From Batkoa obscura (taxonomy: Eukaryota > Entomophthoromycota > Entomophthoromycetes > Entomophthorales > Batkoaceae): a DNA stretch of 38,906 nt. A model generated the notes under the pieces. That model ran no database searches, was not told the origin of the DNA, and saw only the letters and a program-made list of their open reading frames with translations. Numbering within the stretch: the first letter of the stretch is position 1; each line of letters opens with the position of its first letter. The translations under genes and the position numbers were made by a program. Shown here piece by piece: positions 19,070-29,424 of the stretch. The stretch spans positions 1-38,906 of the forward strand of contig JASVEC010000160.1 in the NCBI GenBank assembly GCA_030770535.1, read 5' to 3'.

Positions 19070-20149
19070 TTAAAATACTATAGTATTAAATTTTAGTGAT
19101 TTAACTTCAAACATATTAAAAACACACTTTTGAATTGGTTGATGAATTAATAGAATAAAACATGAAGAGGTGAGCCCTAAACACAGTATTAAACAATTAG
19201 AATAAACAGCAATATGTATTTCAAATTTTACTTTTGTTGAAATTAATAAATTTATTATCAGATCTGGTATTAAACAGAATATGTAACTTATCATTATTAA
19301 GCTAATTTTTAATATTAATTTTACTTTTTTTAACTTTAATTGGTTAGCTGTCAATGGCTGAGATTTGGTTGACTTTTGCTTATAAATAGTTTTTCGGCTT
19401 TGTTGAGTTGTCATTAGCCTGTTAGATTCACTACTGCTTATAAAATTATGTCGAGTGTTATTGCTATTGTTTTTAACAGGCTGATAGCTACTAAAGCACA
19501 AATTTGAGCCTGTAGCATTCGTATTAGGACTAAAGGAAGGATCCATTATTTTAAGGTAAGCAAGGGTAATATTTGAATAGCAAAAACAATTGGTCAGTAA
19601 CCAGAGCAAAATCCTCAATGAGTAAATGAAATAATAAAATATACAATAAGGTACATTATTCTTTTCGATATCAATGGTTGGTAAATAATAGAAATTGAAT
19701 TCATACCATGAATACGAACCATAATAGCTATGTAGACTTGATAGTATAATTGATGTTACAGCAGATAATGCTATGAATATATAGCAGTACATTGGTGAGA
19801 TTTCCCTAAATAAACAAACTTTACTGTATCTAATAATGCTTAATAAGGTAACTAATTCAATGGAAGTAGAAATGATACTAGCTACTAGGCTAAAATTCAG
19901 GGCAGGATACCAAATTGGGTTAGATAGCTGTAACTTGTTGTCAAATGATATTATACTATACTCAGTTAAGATTATATGTAATATGGCGATTAAATAGAAA
20001 ATAATATCAACAAAGGTAATTGTTGATATTATTAACAAATCTGGGTTGTTTTTTAGACTTAGCCTATATAAGATTACACTCAGTATCATTAAGTTTATCA
20101 GTAACGAAACTGTCGAGATTATCAAATAGATTATGTTTTCAGTGATCAT
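19070..20149 (-). CDS. Family A GPCR-like receptor lacking both disulfide cysteines (copy 8)
   Basis: 359 residues, intronless, starting MITENIIYL, with the clade's helix pattern and motifs: Asp48, Glu98, Arg107 (IIRY), CLIPD in helix 6, LLIHQPIQKC in helix 7. The two residues forming the extracellular disulfide in family A receptors are both replaced. Cys82 is Pro (PIWYPALNFS) and the loop-2 Cys155 is Tyr (FNFYYLP). All other intact receptors in the window keep both. The tail is about 10 residues longer than in sisters. With no stop or frameshift over 359 codons it is probably expressed, and the paired loss suggests the bond was dispensed with as a unit. Its closest relative is pseudogene A. 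Confidence 0.86.
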   Translation of the reverse strand: MITENIIYLIISTVSLLINLMILSVILYRLSLKNNPDLLIISTITFVDIIFYLIAILHIILTEYSIISFDNKLQLSNPIWYPALNFSLVASIISTSIELVTLLSIIRYSKVCLFREISPMYCYIFIALSAVTSIILSSLHSYYGSYSWYEFNFYYLPTIDIEKNNVPYCIFYYFIYSLRILLWLLTNCFCYSNITLAYLKIMDPSFSPNTNATGSNLCFSSYQPVKNNSNNTRHNFISSSESNRLMTTQQSRKTIYKQKSTKSQPLTANQLKLKKVKLILKISLIMISYIFCLIPDLIINLLISTKVKFEIHIAVYSNCLILCLGLTSSCFILLIHQPIQKCVFNMFEVKSLKFNTIVF

Positions 20150-20339
20150 TGTTATTTTGAACTTAAAAACGAGCTTTATTTCATTTTTTATATTATTTAT
20201 TAATGTTTTAAAAATTATGCTATTTGAACTTATTATTCAAAAGTACCCTTTTAAATTAATTCAGATTGTAAAAAATTATTATGGCTTTATATTCTTAAGA
20301 GAAAATGACTTCTTGTGCGCTATTAATCCATGAAATTAA

Positions 20340-21140
20340 AGTAAATTATTAACGCAAACAACAAATGCCAAAAAGGATAACACTTTTTAAATTTTACTAT
20401 TTATTGTTAGTCAGTTATGATCTAGACAAACCCACTTTCTTTTCAACTTTTGAAGAATGAAAGAACTAGTTTACATGAACCAATTTTCAAGTAATGTTTA
20501 AAAAGGATTGCTATCTTATATATTTAAAAGTTGAACGAAAAAGGAAAACCTCATAAACAAATTTGGCTTAAATTTGGTTTATTTTTGTTGAATTGTTTAT
20601 AAAACATTAACCCATTCAAGACCCAAGGTTTCCCTTAAAATAAGGACTTATTAGTACCATGAAGATACTGATTAATATTTGTATTTAAGTCAAGATTTTC
20701 GAAATACTAATAATCTAGATGACACCAGCAATATATTAAAACAGAATGGTATGATTTTGATGAGAAGCGGTATCACTATTGATGTGTTTTAAAGATCACT
20801 ACTTTAGGTGAGCTATTATTTACATTATTAATTAGTAAGTGGAGATACATTCGATACTTTTTAAGTAAACCATTTCAAGGCCTAAAACTCTTTTGAGGTT
20901 TTTAAAAAAGCAACAAGATGAAAAGAATGGAAGACAAATAATAGAGTAATAAAAAATGAAGTAATAAGTTAGAGGTTTGTGACTTTAAGTAACTGAATAA
21001 ATTTAAAGGAGATGTGATCTAAAAACAGTGATTTACAATATTAAACTGATATTATAATATTATAGCAAAGAGTAATAGTAAAAAAAGCTAGTGCTATTAA
21101 GGCGATTTAGTTATCTTTGACAAAAAAAGCCTACATTAAA
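20340..21140 (+). pseudogene. Decayed partner-family coding tract P9
   Basis: Plus-strand traces match other tracts: YYLLLVSYDLDKPTFFSTF (about 20397-20453; compare YSLDK in P6 and CSLDK in P7), DDTSNILKQNGMI (about 20720), and a VCDFK-like trace near 20975-20990. The last part (about 21130-21165) parallels the segment 3' of receptor copy 3. Near 20290 there is an unoccupied MITE a site. Heavily broken. Confidence 0.4.
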
Positions 21141-21165
21141 AGTCTTAATCAAGTAAAACAATACG

Positions 21166-21664
21166 AAATAAGCCTTGTTATCTTTGTTGATATCAATATT
21201 TGGTAAACAATAAAAGCCTAAATTACACCAAAAATATGAGTCATAATAACAGTATAAACCAGATAGTATTAATCACAATATAACTAATAAAGCCCCAAAC
21301 AAACAATCATGCGTTGATACCATTTTTTCATAAACAAATTTTATTGTATCTTATGACACTGAATAAAATAGCTAATTTAACAAAAGTAACGATAGTTATC
21401 ACTAACTAACATTTGAATGACAATATCAGGCTGGATTGTATACTTGTAACTATTTATTAGCTATAAATACCTTATAGTTAGCTAGCATTATATATAATAT
21501 GACAATAAAATACAAAATAATACCATTGATGAGTACCATCAATATTATTGTTAATTCTAAATTGTTTTTATGGTTAGTTTACAAAAAATTATATTTAACA
21601 ATAACAAGTTTATTAGTAGCGATATTGTTGAGCTCGTTAAATAAGTTATGTGATCTACATTCAT
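21166..21664 (-). pseudogene. Truncated GPCR-like receptor (pseudogene C)
   Basis: Only the N-terminal half of a minus-strand-clade receptor survives. From an ATG at 21662-21664 it reads MNVDHITYL and continues through helices 1-2 (KNNLEL) for about 70 codons to a stop. Helix 3, KICL, helix 4 traces and the loop-2 segment (FYCLPNIDINKDN) follow in the remaining sequence. At about 21166 the homology stops and runs straight into spacer sequence equivalent to that 3' of copy 3, so helices 5-7 were deleted. A plus-strand frame at 21499-21684 is its shadow. Confidence 0.8.
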
Positions 21665-22068
21665 TATTTCTTAGATTTAATTGAAAATAGACTTTTATTT
21701 ATTTTTTTTGTTTGGCGATATTAATACACCATTATTAAACATGGATTATCATATATATTGAATAAAAATCCTCCTTATTTCAGTAGTTTAAACCCAAGGG
21801 CTCGACTTTTTTCTGGTTTATTTGTTGCAAAGTTAAAAAGCAGGTATAAACGATACAAAAATGGTAGCTATTTTTTATAAAGAAATTATTAAGTCTTGTG
21901 GTTCCAATTTCTCAATATCACATCTCTATCCCAGATAGATAAAACATAGCAAAGTAGCATTTACTGGGTTATAAAAACCTTTTTTAACTCGAAAAAATTA
22001 AAACTCTATCTCATTATCTGCCTAACGTCTTTCAAAAAAACATTTTAATTTAATAAAATATAATTATA
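21665..22068. other. Spacer, no gene seen
   Basis: AT-rich spacer upstream of pseudogene C, with no recognised element. Confidence 0.4.
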
Positions 22069-22167
22069 TGAGAATCTATCTTTGTGTTTAAGGATTTTGC
22101 CAACAATTTTTCCGCTCAAATAACGCTTGAAAAATGGAAAAAGTAATGAACCAAAAAAACATCCCCA
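22069..22167 (-). mobile_element. MITE copy h (~99 bp)
   Basis: TA flanks (22067-22068, 22168-22169). Left end TGAGAATCTATCTTTGTG, core CCGCTCAAATAACGCTTGAA, right end intact AAAACATCCCCA. Confidence 0.88.
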
Positions 22168-23060
22168 TATGTTAGAATTCAGTTACATAAACTAATTTTC
22201 TAAAACTAGTTTACATGTTAAAAATAAACAATTTTTTTTAAAGATAAATTAAACTTAAAATATACAATAATAGAAAATGGATCTCATTTTGCCTTTCTGA
22301 TTCTTCCAAAGATATGCAATCGTTGGGAATAATCCTTACTTCATTATACTATTCCTTACAATAGCCCAATTCCTCAAGCTTACTGACTTGAGTTTCTAAA
22401 TTTTTATTTTGGCTGATAAAACACTTGATACTTCAGCATTAGCATTGGCATTTAATGGATTTTTAATAATAAAGTAGCTTTATAAGTATGGATGCATTTT
22501 GAATAGGTTTATATAATTTCCATCATCACCACAAACCATATTGAGTGGTAATTGAATTGAACACCAGATGGGGATGTCGGAACTGGTTTCAGAATTCAGT
22601 TAAAAATTAACTCCTTTTAAGTTTTCAAATTTGTAAGTCCTTACTGTATGATTAGTTGAATTTAAAAGCTTAAAACTAAATAAAAAAATTAACTCAAAAA
22701 CTTATCTTAATTGGTTTTCTTTAACATAATTAATTTTTTTAACTATGTATTTTGTATTGTTTTTATCAAATGTTTAATAGATGCATAATATATAAACGTA
22801 TAATTATTTAACTTTGTTTTATATTAAAATGAAACAAAATGAAAGTTTCTATAAACTTCAAAATGGAACTTTTAAAAATTTTGATATAATAGGGAGAACC
22901 ACACTATATAAATGTTGTAATTTATTTATATCAATTTCAACAATTGTTTATAATAACACAGAGTTTATAGAATTTTATAATAAAATAAAATAAAATAAAA
23001 TAAAATAAAGAAAAGACATATTATTAAAGTTTAATATTGATAATGATAAACTTAATCAAG
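22168..23060. other. Spacer with a partner-family 5' trace
   Basis: Around 22408-22470 the plus strand reads LADKTLDTSALALAFNGF, matching the VANKVLGASSF trace of tract P7. The rest is very AT-rich, including a (TAAAA)n run near 22982-23008, without a gene. Confidence 0.35.
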
Positions 23061-23160
23061 TAGGGATGTATTTTTGTGTTTAAAAATCTTACTAATAACT
23101 TTTCCACTCAAATAGCGCTTAAAAGATAGAAAAAGTGATGAAACCAAAAAAACATCCCCA
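23061..23160 (-). mobile_element. MITE copy i (~100 bp)
   Basis: Begins TAGGGATGTATTTTTGTG, core CCACTCAAATAGCGCTTAAA, ends AAACATCCCCA. The flanks read AAG on the left and AGT on the right, so a TA duplication is not evident; an AG pair or a small end change is possible. Confidence 0.87.
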
Positions 23161-23700
23161 AGTAATCTATAAAATTAGTCCTTTAAGGGAAACGGGAAGT
23201 AAAAATCAATAAGTAGCATTACTGTGTGAAATATAGTACTCAGTGTTTGGAGTCAAGAACAGCTATTGCTGGGTTGGCTACACTATAAGTCGAAAGGTCT
23301 TAGTTTATGTGACTAAGATAGACCTGGATTATGAGGAGTACCACGTAATAGGTTACAAGCTATATAAGACAAATAGAATAGATAATACTAATGTAAAATC
23401 TACATAAAATACTATTAAGAAAACTCAGTGGCTTTATTAAATGTTCGAGATATCAGGGAATAATTCAGTTAAAAAACCTCGAACTACTATACTCTGTAAA
23501 CTCTTTTATACTCTGAAAAGTATAAATATCAGAATGAGAAGATGCTATCCTTTGAGACGAAGATAGAAATTCTCATAGCAAATCAAACTAAGAGTGTGGG
23601 ATTGATTTTCTCTGAACTCGAGAACACAACAGCTTAAACAGTTGTTATGCTACAATCAATTATGGAGCTGACAAAGCGATATTTCACAGTATGATTAATT
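23161..23700 (+). other. Less AT-rich tract with an unassigned open stretch
   Basis: This tract stands out from its surroundings by composition. On the plus strand, 23237-23407 is open without an initiating Met and contains VGYTISRKVLVYVTKIDLDY and EEYHVIGYKLYKT. I do not recognise the family. It looks like a decayed coding sequence of unknown origin. Confidence 0.35.
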
Positions 23701-24261
23701 CAAAGTTTTCTATTTTAATTTACTGTAAAAATATTCGCCACTTAATTATAAAAAACTTTATTTTTTTATTTTAATGTCCATATTTAGTAATTATAATAAA
23801 AAAATAGTTACTATCATGTTTTGTATATATAACTACTCACTTAAAATATTTACAAAAAAAATTAATACAACAATTTAAAGTTTTTTTGCTAAATTATTTT
23901 TTGATACTATATTTTATATAAATTTTATATAAATTTTATAATAACACTTTTTATTTTATTTGTTCACATAGTTTATAGCTTATTATATACTATTTTTATT
24001 AATTTAAAGCTATCTTAATTATACAAAATAAAACTTTTTGATTTGTAGCTAGTTGATTGAACAAAAACTACTTTTAACTCCAATTATTAACTACCAACTT
24101 TTATAATATTAAATTTAAAAAAACAAAAAAAAGGTATAAATATTTAAAAAAAATTATAAATATAGTATTGTTACCTATACTAAAAAGAAAAATAAAGTTG
24201 GTATTTTATTTTAATATTAGATTTTAATAATTGAATACCAAAGTTGTTTAGTTTGGTTTTT
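23701..24261. other. Very AT-rich spacer, no gene seen
   Basis: Homopolymer-rich sequence with short direct repeats (ATAAATTTTAT units near 23915-23945). No coding signal. Confidence 0.45.
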
Positions 24262-24676
24262 ATGAAAGCTGAAAGAAACAAAATTCAAGAGTTTTTATAC
24301 ATAAGTAATCACTATGCTTATGAAAAAAATGATACCATCATGTCTCTGCCTAAAAGGATAAGTAACGTTTGTTAAAGCTTATGTTATTCTATTTAAACTA
24401 ATGATAAAAAACTATATAGAAGAAGCTCCCAAAATAGTACAAAGTCTAAGATCAAACCTTCCATACGTGGAAGGCAAAACTTTCAGTGCTTTACTGATGC
24501 TTATTTTTATACTGCTATTGCTATATCAGCTTTAATATTTAAATTTATGTCTGATATTTCTTAAGCTATTGAGGAGTTGAATTTAATTGGTTCTATTTTA
24601 AAGATAAAGAATTTTGGCATTAATTCCATAAATCACATAATTTGTAAAGAACTCTCTTCTAAATCAATGTCACTTT
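24262..24676 (+). pseudogene. Possible decayed coding tract upstream of the TCD gene
   Basis: An ATG-led stretch (24262-24375) reads MKAERNKIQEFLYISNHYA. Further plus-strand pieces follow up to the TCD start, including CFTDAYFYTAIAISALIF. The composition is protein-like, but the frame is not continuous and the family is not recognised. It could also be 5' leader of the TCD gene with chance frames. Confidence 0.28.
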
Positions 24677-24681
24677 AAAAA

Positions 24682-26008
24682 ATGAGTATAAATCAAAACA
24701 TCCTCATTACTGCATTAATAAGTTCCATTGCCACTGGTTGTTTAATTTTAGGAGTCCAAAGTCTAATTAATAAAAAATCGAATGCATCAACCAATTTCAA
24801 GCAACTAAAGCAGGATTTTAAAAAACAAAATGATGAGGAGCTCATCAAAGAACAATTATCCCGAAATACCGCCTTTTTCGGAGAAGCTAGTATAAACAAA
24901 TTAAAGAACAGCTTTGTCATAATCATTGGTGTTGGTGGTGTAGGTTCTTGGGCATTCAATATGTTGTTAAGAGCGGGTGTAGGGAAGATTCGGATTATTG
25001 ATTTTGATTTGATTACTTTATCCTCTTTAAACCGACATGCTACTGCTACTAGAAAACAAGTAGGTATTTCAAAAGTTCAAGCATTGAAGGACTTTGCAAC
25101 TGAATTGATGCCTAATACTCAAATAGAAATTATTAATAGAATGTTTGAGGGTAAAATTGCTTCGGAATTGTTATATGGTAGGTGGTTTTTTTAATAGTGA
25201 AAGAAGTGGTTTATTGGTGTAAAATAATTTATTAGGAAAGCCAGATTTTGTGTTGGATTGTATTGATAATATTGATACCAAAGTAGAATTATTAAAATAT
25301 TGTTACGAAAATGAAATAAAGGTAATAGATTATACTGTAGTTTATATACTTTAATTGAGTTATAATTCTTTTTATAGGTTATATCCTCTATGGGAGCAGG
25401 TGCTAAAAGCGATCCAACTCGAATTCATATTTCGGATATTTCTAATACTTTTGGTAATTATTTAATATATTAATGAATTATATAAATTAACGATTTTTAC
25501 TTTATATTATATTTTTTATAATAGAGGATCCATTAGCTAGATCCGTTCGACGTAAATTAAAATTGAATGGTATACTAAAAGGAATAACCACTATTTATTC
25601 AAGTGAAAAACCAGGCCAAGTCAAATTATTACCTTTAGGTAAAATAATAATTATTATTATAATAGTGATGATAATGATAATAATATAATTAGATGAAGAA
25701 AAAGTAACAAAAGCGGATGAATATGCAATCTTACCACAATTTCGATCTCGTATATTACCTGTATTAGGTAAGTTAATAAAATCCACTATTATTTTGTTTT
25801 ATCTAATAGAATACTGATTTAATATATAACTTAGGTACATTACCAGCTATGTTTGGCATGACCATGGCCAGTTATATTTTATGTCAATTAGCTGATTATC
25901 CAATGGAGCCATTATCAATTAAATCTCGAACTGGATTATATAATAATTTATTAAGAGATTTACAAGTCAGAGAAAAAAAGATATATTTTAATGAGTATTT
26001 ATTTATTT

Positions 26009-26041
<33 letters not shown>

Positions 26042-26331
26042 ATAGAGAACCATTAGGCTTAAATAAAGAAGAAATTGGGTTTTTATTAGAAGAAATTTAT
26101 AATGGGAAGTGTGCCTTAACAGAAAACAATGATAAATTAGCTATTGTTAGATTAGATAAAGACCTTCCATCGAAATTAAACAATTTAATTATTTTGGAGC
26201 GTAAACAAGCTCTGAAATATGATTTATTAGAAGGGAATAATGAAGAGTTCTTTGGAAATAGACTAAAATTTATTAAAGATCGATTGAAATTATGTGGAGA
26301 GATATTAAAGCTTAAGGTCCAAGAGTTCTAA
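24682..26331 (+). CDS. TCD1: tRNA threonylcarbamoyladenosine dehydratase (TCD1/TCD2 homologue), 7 exons
   Basis: E1-like ThiF-fold enzyme that uses ATP to cyclise t6A37 to ct6A in tRNAs reading ANN codons; the yeast proteins sit on mitochondria. Exons by GT-AG splicing: 24682-25177, 25236-25321, 25378-25453, 25525-25638, 25693-25767, 25835-25994 and 26046-26331. They join to 430 residues, about the length of yeast Tcd1. Residues 7-28 form a membrane anchor. The nucleotide motif GVGGVGS is at 83-89, DFD at 107-109, LNRH at 116-119 and DCIDN at 173-177, followed by ISSMGAGAKSDPTR. The sixth intron (51 nt, an ATTT microsatellite) is a multiple of three and has no stop, so retention would keep the frame. 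Splicing gives FNEEPLGL, which fits the family better. Confidence 0.92.
25995..26045 (+). repeat. ATTT microsatellite forming a stop-free 51-nt intron
   Basis: GTATTTATTTATTTATT... to AAATAG. Predicted last intron of the TCD gene. Being 3n and stop-free, retained copies would insert 17 mostly Tyr/Leu/Phe/Ile residues. Confidence 0.7.
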
Positions 26332-26699
26332 CAAGATAAGATTGAGTTCTAGAAATAATAAAGTGAGTTATAGATAGTATATTTGTATATTAATGCTATA
26401 ATTTTTAGTTAATTTTAAAAACAATAAGAGCATATGATTAATCCATTAAACTAACTTTAACTTAACTTCTAAAAACAGTCCATAGAAATCTAGTAAGTTT
26501 TTATAAAAGATTATTGATAAATTTATAATATACAAATTCAATAATTTAAATTTTTAATTACAACAAGAGAAGTAATTTATTCAATTAATATTATTGCTGA
26601 CAATTTATTTTATTTGGGATAATATCTTAATAACTTAAGTTTACTTGCTTTATACTTAGTTTGTCAACTAAAATATACAAGCTTTTATGATCTAAGATA
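26332..26699. other. Spacer downstream of TCD, no gene seen
   Basis: AT-rich 3' flank with possible AATAAA-type poly(A) signals (for example near 26355). No coding signal. Confidence 0.4.
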
Positions 26700-26797
26700 T
26701 GGCGATGTTTTTTTTATTTCGCTACTTTTCCATTTTTAAGCGCTATCTAAGTAGAAAAAGTGATAGTAAAATTCTTAAACATAAAAATACATCCCCA
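26700..26797 (+). mobile_element. MITE copy j (~98 bp)
   Basis: TA flanks (26698-26699, 26798-26799). Starts TGGCGATGTTTTTTTTATTTC, core AAGCGCTATCTAAGTAGAAA, ends AAAAATACATCCCCA. Confidence 0.9.
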
Positions 26798-26948
26798 TAT
26801 TAATATTCATTTTAATTCTGTTAACTAATCATTACTTAGTAAATTAAAAAAAGCGATATTATTAATACTGATAGTTAAAAACGGGTATTTGAAAATAAAA
26901 GTGAAAAACAATATAAGACACAATCCATTTATTGAATTTAATATCATA

Positions 26949-27046
26949 GGGATGTATTTTTTTGTTTAAAAATTTTATTAATAATCTTTCCACTCAAATA
27001 GTACTTAAAAAATATAAAAATAATGAAATCAGAAAAAATATCCCCA
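26949..27046 (-). mobile_element. MITE copy k (~98 bp)
   Basis: Left flank TA (26947-26948), right flank TG. Starts GGGATGTATTTTTTTG, core CCACTCAAATAGTACTTAAA, ends AATATCCCCA. Only about 150 bp from copy j and in the opposite orientation. Confidence 0.87.
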
Positions 27047-27074
27047 TGTTTTCAAGTGATTTACAAAAATAAGA

Positions 27075-28090
27075 TTAATCATTTTTAAACTGTAATTGAT
27101 TATAAATATCCAATATTACAATTTTATATAAAACTCCTGGACTGAAAGCTGTATAAGCATTTATAAGATTAGATAGATGAGGACCATTACGGAAAATAGC
27201 ACCATTTATATGTTTAAATTGTAAATATAATATGATATTGTTACTATCATAAATAAAACTTTCATCCTCATATACTATTAATAAAATTTTATTCAATTCA
27301 TTATTAACAATTAATCAACAACACGTTAATTTTGATATTTGATCTTGAATTTAAATATAACTTAAACTTGTATGTTTGAATTTAATACTCTTTCTAAATA
27401 ATAATTTAGCTAACTTAATTTATAGTAATTATTGTATAGTTGAATATTACTTTATGTTTTAATAACAATACTTTCAACTATATGGATTAAAATGAACTCC
27501 ATCTTCTTTGTTGATTAAACCATAAAAAGTTAGCATTTGTAATTTTTTTAATACGAGGGGATGTTTTTTTTGATTTCATTACTTTTTCATTTTTAAGCGC
27601 TATTTGAGTAGAAAAACTGTTAGTAAAGTCTTAAATAAAAAATACAACTCCACATGTTAAGCATCAAATTAGAGTAGTTTTCAAATACATTTGATAAAGA
27701 ATTATCAATCAGTTTACAAATATCATTACCTTTTTCTATAGTATTTAAAAATAGTTCTTATTTAAAAGGTGAACATGGTAGATTTCTACTACCTACTATT
27801 AGAAATGTTTTATCATTCTATTGTTATTAATTATAGTATTATGTATTATTTAGTAATTTAAATTTCGTTCAACTAATTAATAACTCAATATTTGGTAAAA
27901 TAATCTCAGGTAGCCAAAATGAATCCCTTAAATTTTGATATGAACGTATTCAATCTCTTAATAATACCTACGCTAAATTACCATGTTAAGCAACTACAAT
28001 ATTATTACTGAAATAAATGGAATTTGGATTCTTACTATACTATCTATTAAACTATCTTGAACTCAATCATAATTTTGAAAAATAAGCAAA
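27075..28090 (-). pseudogene. Decayed unassigned minus-strand coding tract
   Basis: A 73-codon open frame (27075-27296) contains FKHINGAIFRNGPHLSNLIN. Further protein-like minus-strand pieces lie upstream: LQMLTFYGLINKEDG near 27500-27545, GNDICKLIDNSLSNVFENYS near 27660-27720, LPEIILPNIELLI near 27890-27920, and DSLIDSIVRIQIPFISV near 28000-28055. I do not recognise the family; a fungal transcription-factor regulatory domain is one possibility. MITE l sits between pieces. The tract is broken and probably non-functional. Confidence 0.42.
27554..27654 (+). mobile_element. MITE copy l (~101 bp)
   Basis: Left flank TA (27552-27553). Starts CGAGGGGATGTTTTTTTTG, core AAGCGCTATTTGAGTAGAAAA, right end diverged (ATACAACTCCACA). 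It lies within the decayed tract 27075-28090. Confidence 0.85.
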
Positions 28091-28135
28091 TTAACTAATA
28101 ATTAATAGCTATATATTTATAGAACACATAAAACT

Positions 28136-29116
28136 TTATCTTCTTGGTGATCTAGATCTAGATCTTGGAGAATAACGACGATAACGACGAACATTTTGAC
28201 GTCTATAAGATCTACCCCTATCGGATTCAGAACCGGATCGAATATCTCTATCACTTAAATCTCTGTCCTTAACCTCCCTATCACTCAGCTCCAAATCTTT
28301 ATAATCTCTATCACTGATCTCATTCTCTTTATGACCTCGGTGAAAATCTCGATCTCTATAATTATTACGACCATTATAATCACGACGTCGATTACGCATA
28401 CGTTCTCTATCATCGTACCTTCCACCAGTAAGCATTCGACTACCCTGTTTATTTTCTCGAGTTTCTTCTTCTTCACTACCTTTAATAAACGCAAAACTAG
28501 CTTTTAAGTTTTTATTTAAATACATTTGATTATCAACTCCATCCACGGCTGATTTAGCTTCTTCATAGGTATCATATTCAATTAGAGCATATCCCTAAAT
28601 AAAATAAGATCGTCAATCAGCTTTTTTTAAAAGATAGAAATGGATAGAAAATAAACAAAAACTTACTTTAACATAACCTGAGTTACGGTCTAAATTTAAG
28701 TGTAAATTCTTAACATTACCAAATTCAGAAAATTTATCCAAAACATCTTCTTCTGCTGCTTCATAATGAAACCCAGTCACAAATATGGTCCATCCTTCAA
28801 TTGCTAGTTTATATTATTAAAAATTTTGAATTTTTTGATTATTTTTATTATTAAAAATTGATTCTACTTACAACGTATAAACTCCTTTCCAACTTCATCC
28901 GAGTGTAGCTGTCCTAAATTCGATTCTATAATATTGACTCAATTATTTTTTTTGCATTGATAAAATTCACAAATCCAAAGCTTACCATGTCCATTATCTA
29001 ATTTTTTAAATCCACGACCTTTGCGTATAACTAAGAACAAAAATTGTTTAACTATATATTTAATCGACTTTAAAATAGATACACTTACCCGCTGGTGCAT
29101 CTCCCATATCGGACAT
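28136..29116 (-). CDS. RBM8A: RBM8A/Y14 exon-junction-complex protein with long RD/RS tail, 5 exons
   Basis: Y14 pairs with Mago in the exon junction complex deposited on spliced mRNA. Exons on the minus strand: 29116-29089, 29030-28986, 28925-28872, 28803-28667 and 28594-28136, all with GT-AG introns of 58-72 nt, joining to 240 residues. Near the N-terminus is [10 protein letters not shown], the family's RKGRGF motif. The single RRM spans about 46-128, with RNP2 IFVTGF at 49-54 and RNP1 KGYALIEY at 88-95, preceded by the typical NLHLNLDR. Human RBM8A is 174 residues. Here about 110 residues follow the RRM, rich in Arg-Asp pairs (repeated SDRD/SDRE units) and ending [11 protein letters not shown]. 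The neighbours are unrelated. Confidence 0.93.
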
Positions 29117-29424
29117 AGTTGAAATATTAATAAATCTTAAAAAAAATAAGATGACTTTAAGAATTCAATTTGGTAAACTATCATTATCACAATTTCAGTT
29201 CTCTTCTGATTGGTTCAAAAACTAATCTCATTTGATTGCAACTTTTGCTGAAAATGAATTTTTTCACTACTTAAAAATTAAATTTGAAATAAGCAACTTA
29301 GTTCATTTTATTTCTATAATTACTCATAATGTAAACTAGATCTATTTTTATAGCACAACCCGCGAGAGTAACTGTAACTACAATCAATTTTTCAAAAATT
29401 GATCTAGTTAGCAAAAAAAACAAA
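29117..29424. other. Upstream region of RBM8A, no gene seen
   Basis: Presumed promoter and leader of the minus-strand RBM8A gene. It contains a short patch CACAACCCGCGAGAG near 29354 that is GC-richer than its context. Confidence 0.4.

Noticed and set aside
24693-24959. 88-codon minus frame opposite the first TCD exon
   Set aside because: Shadow of the well-supported TCD coding strand.
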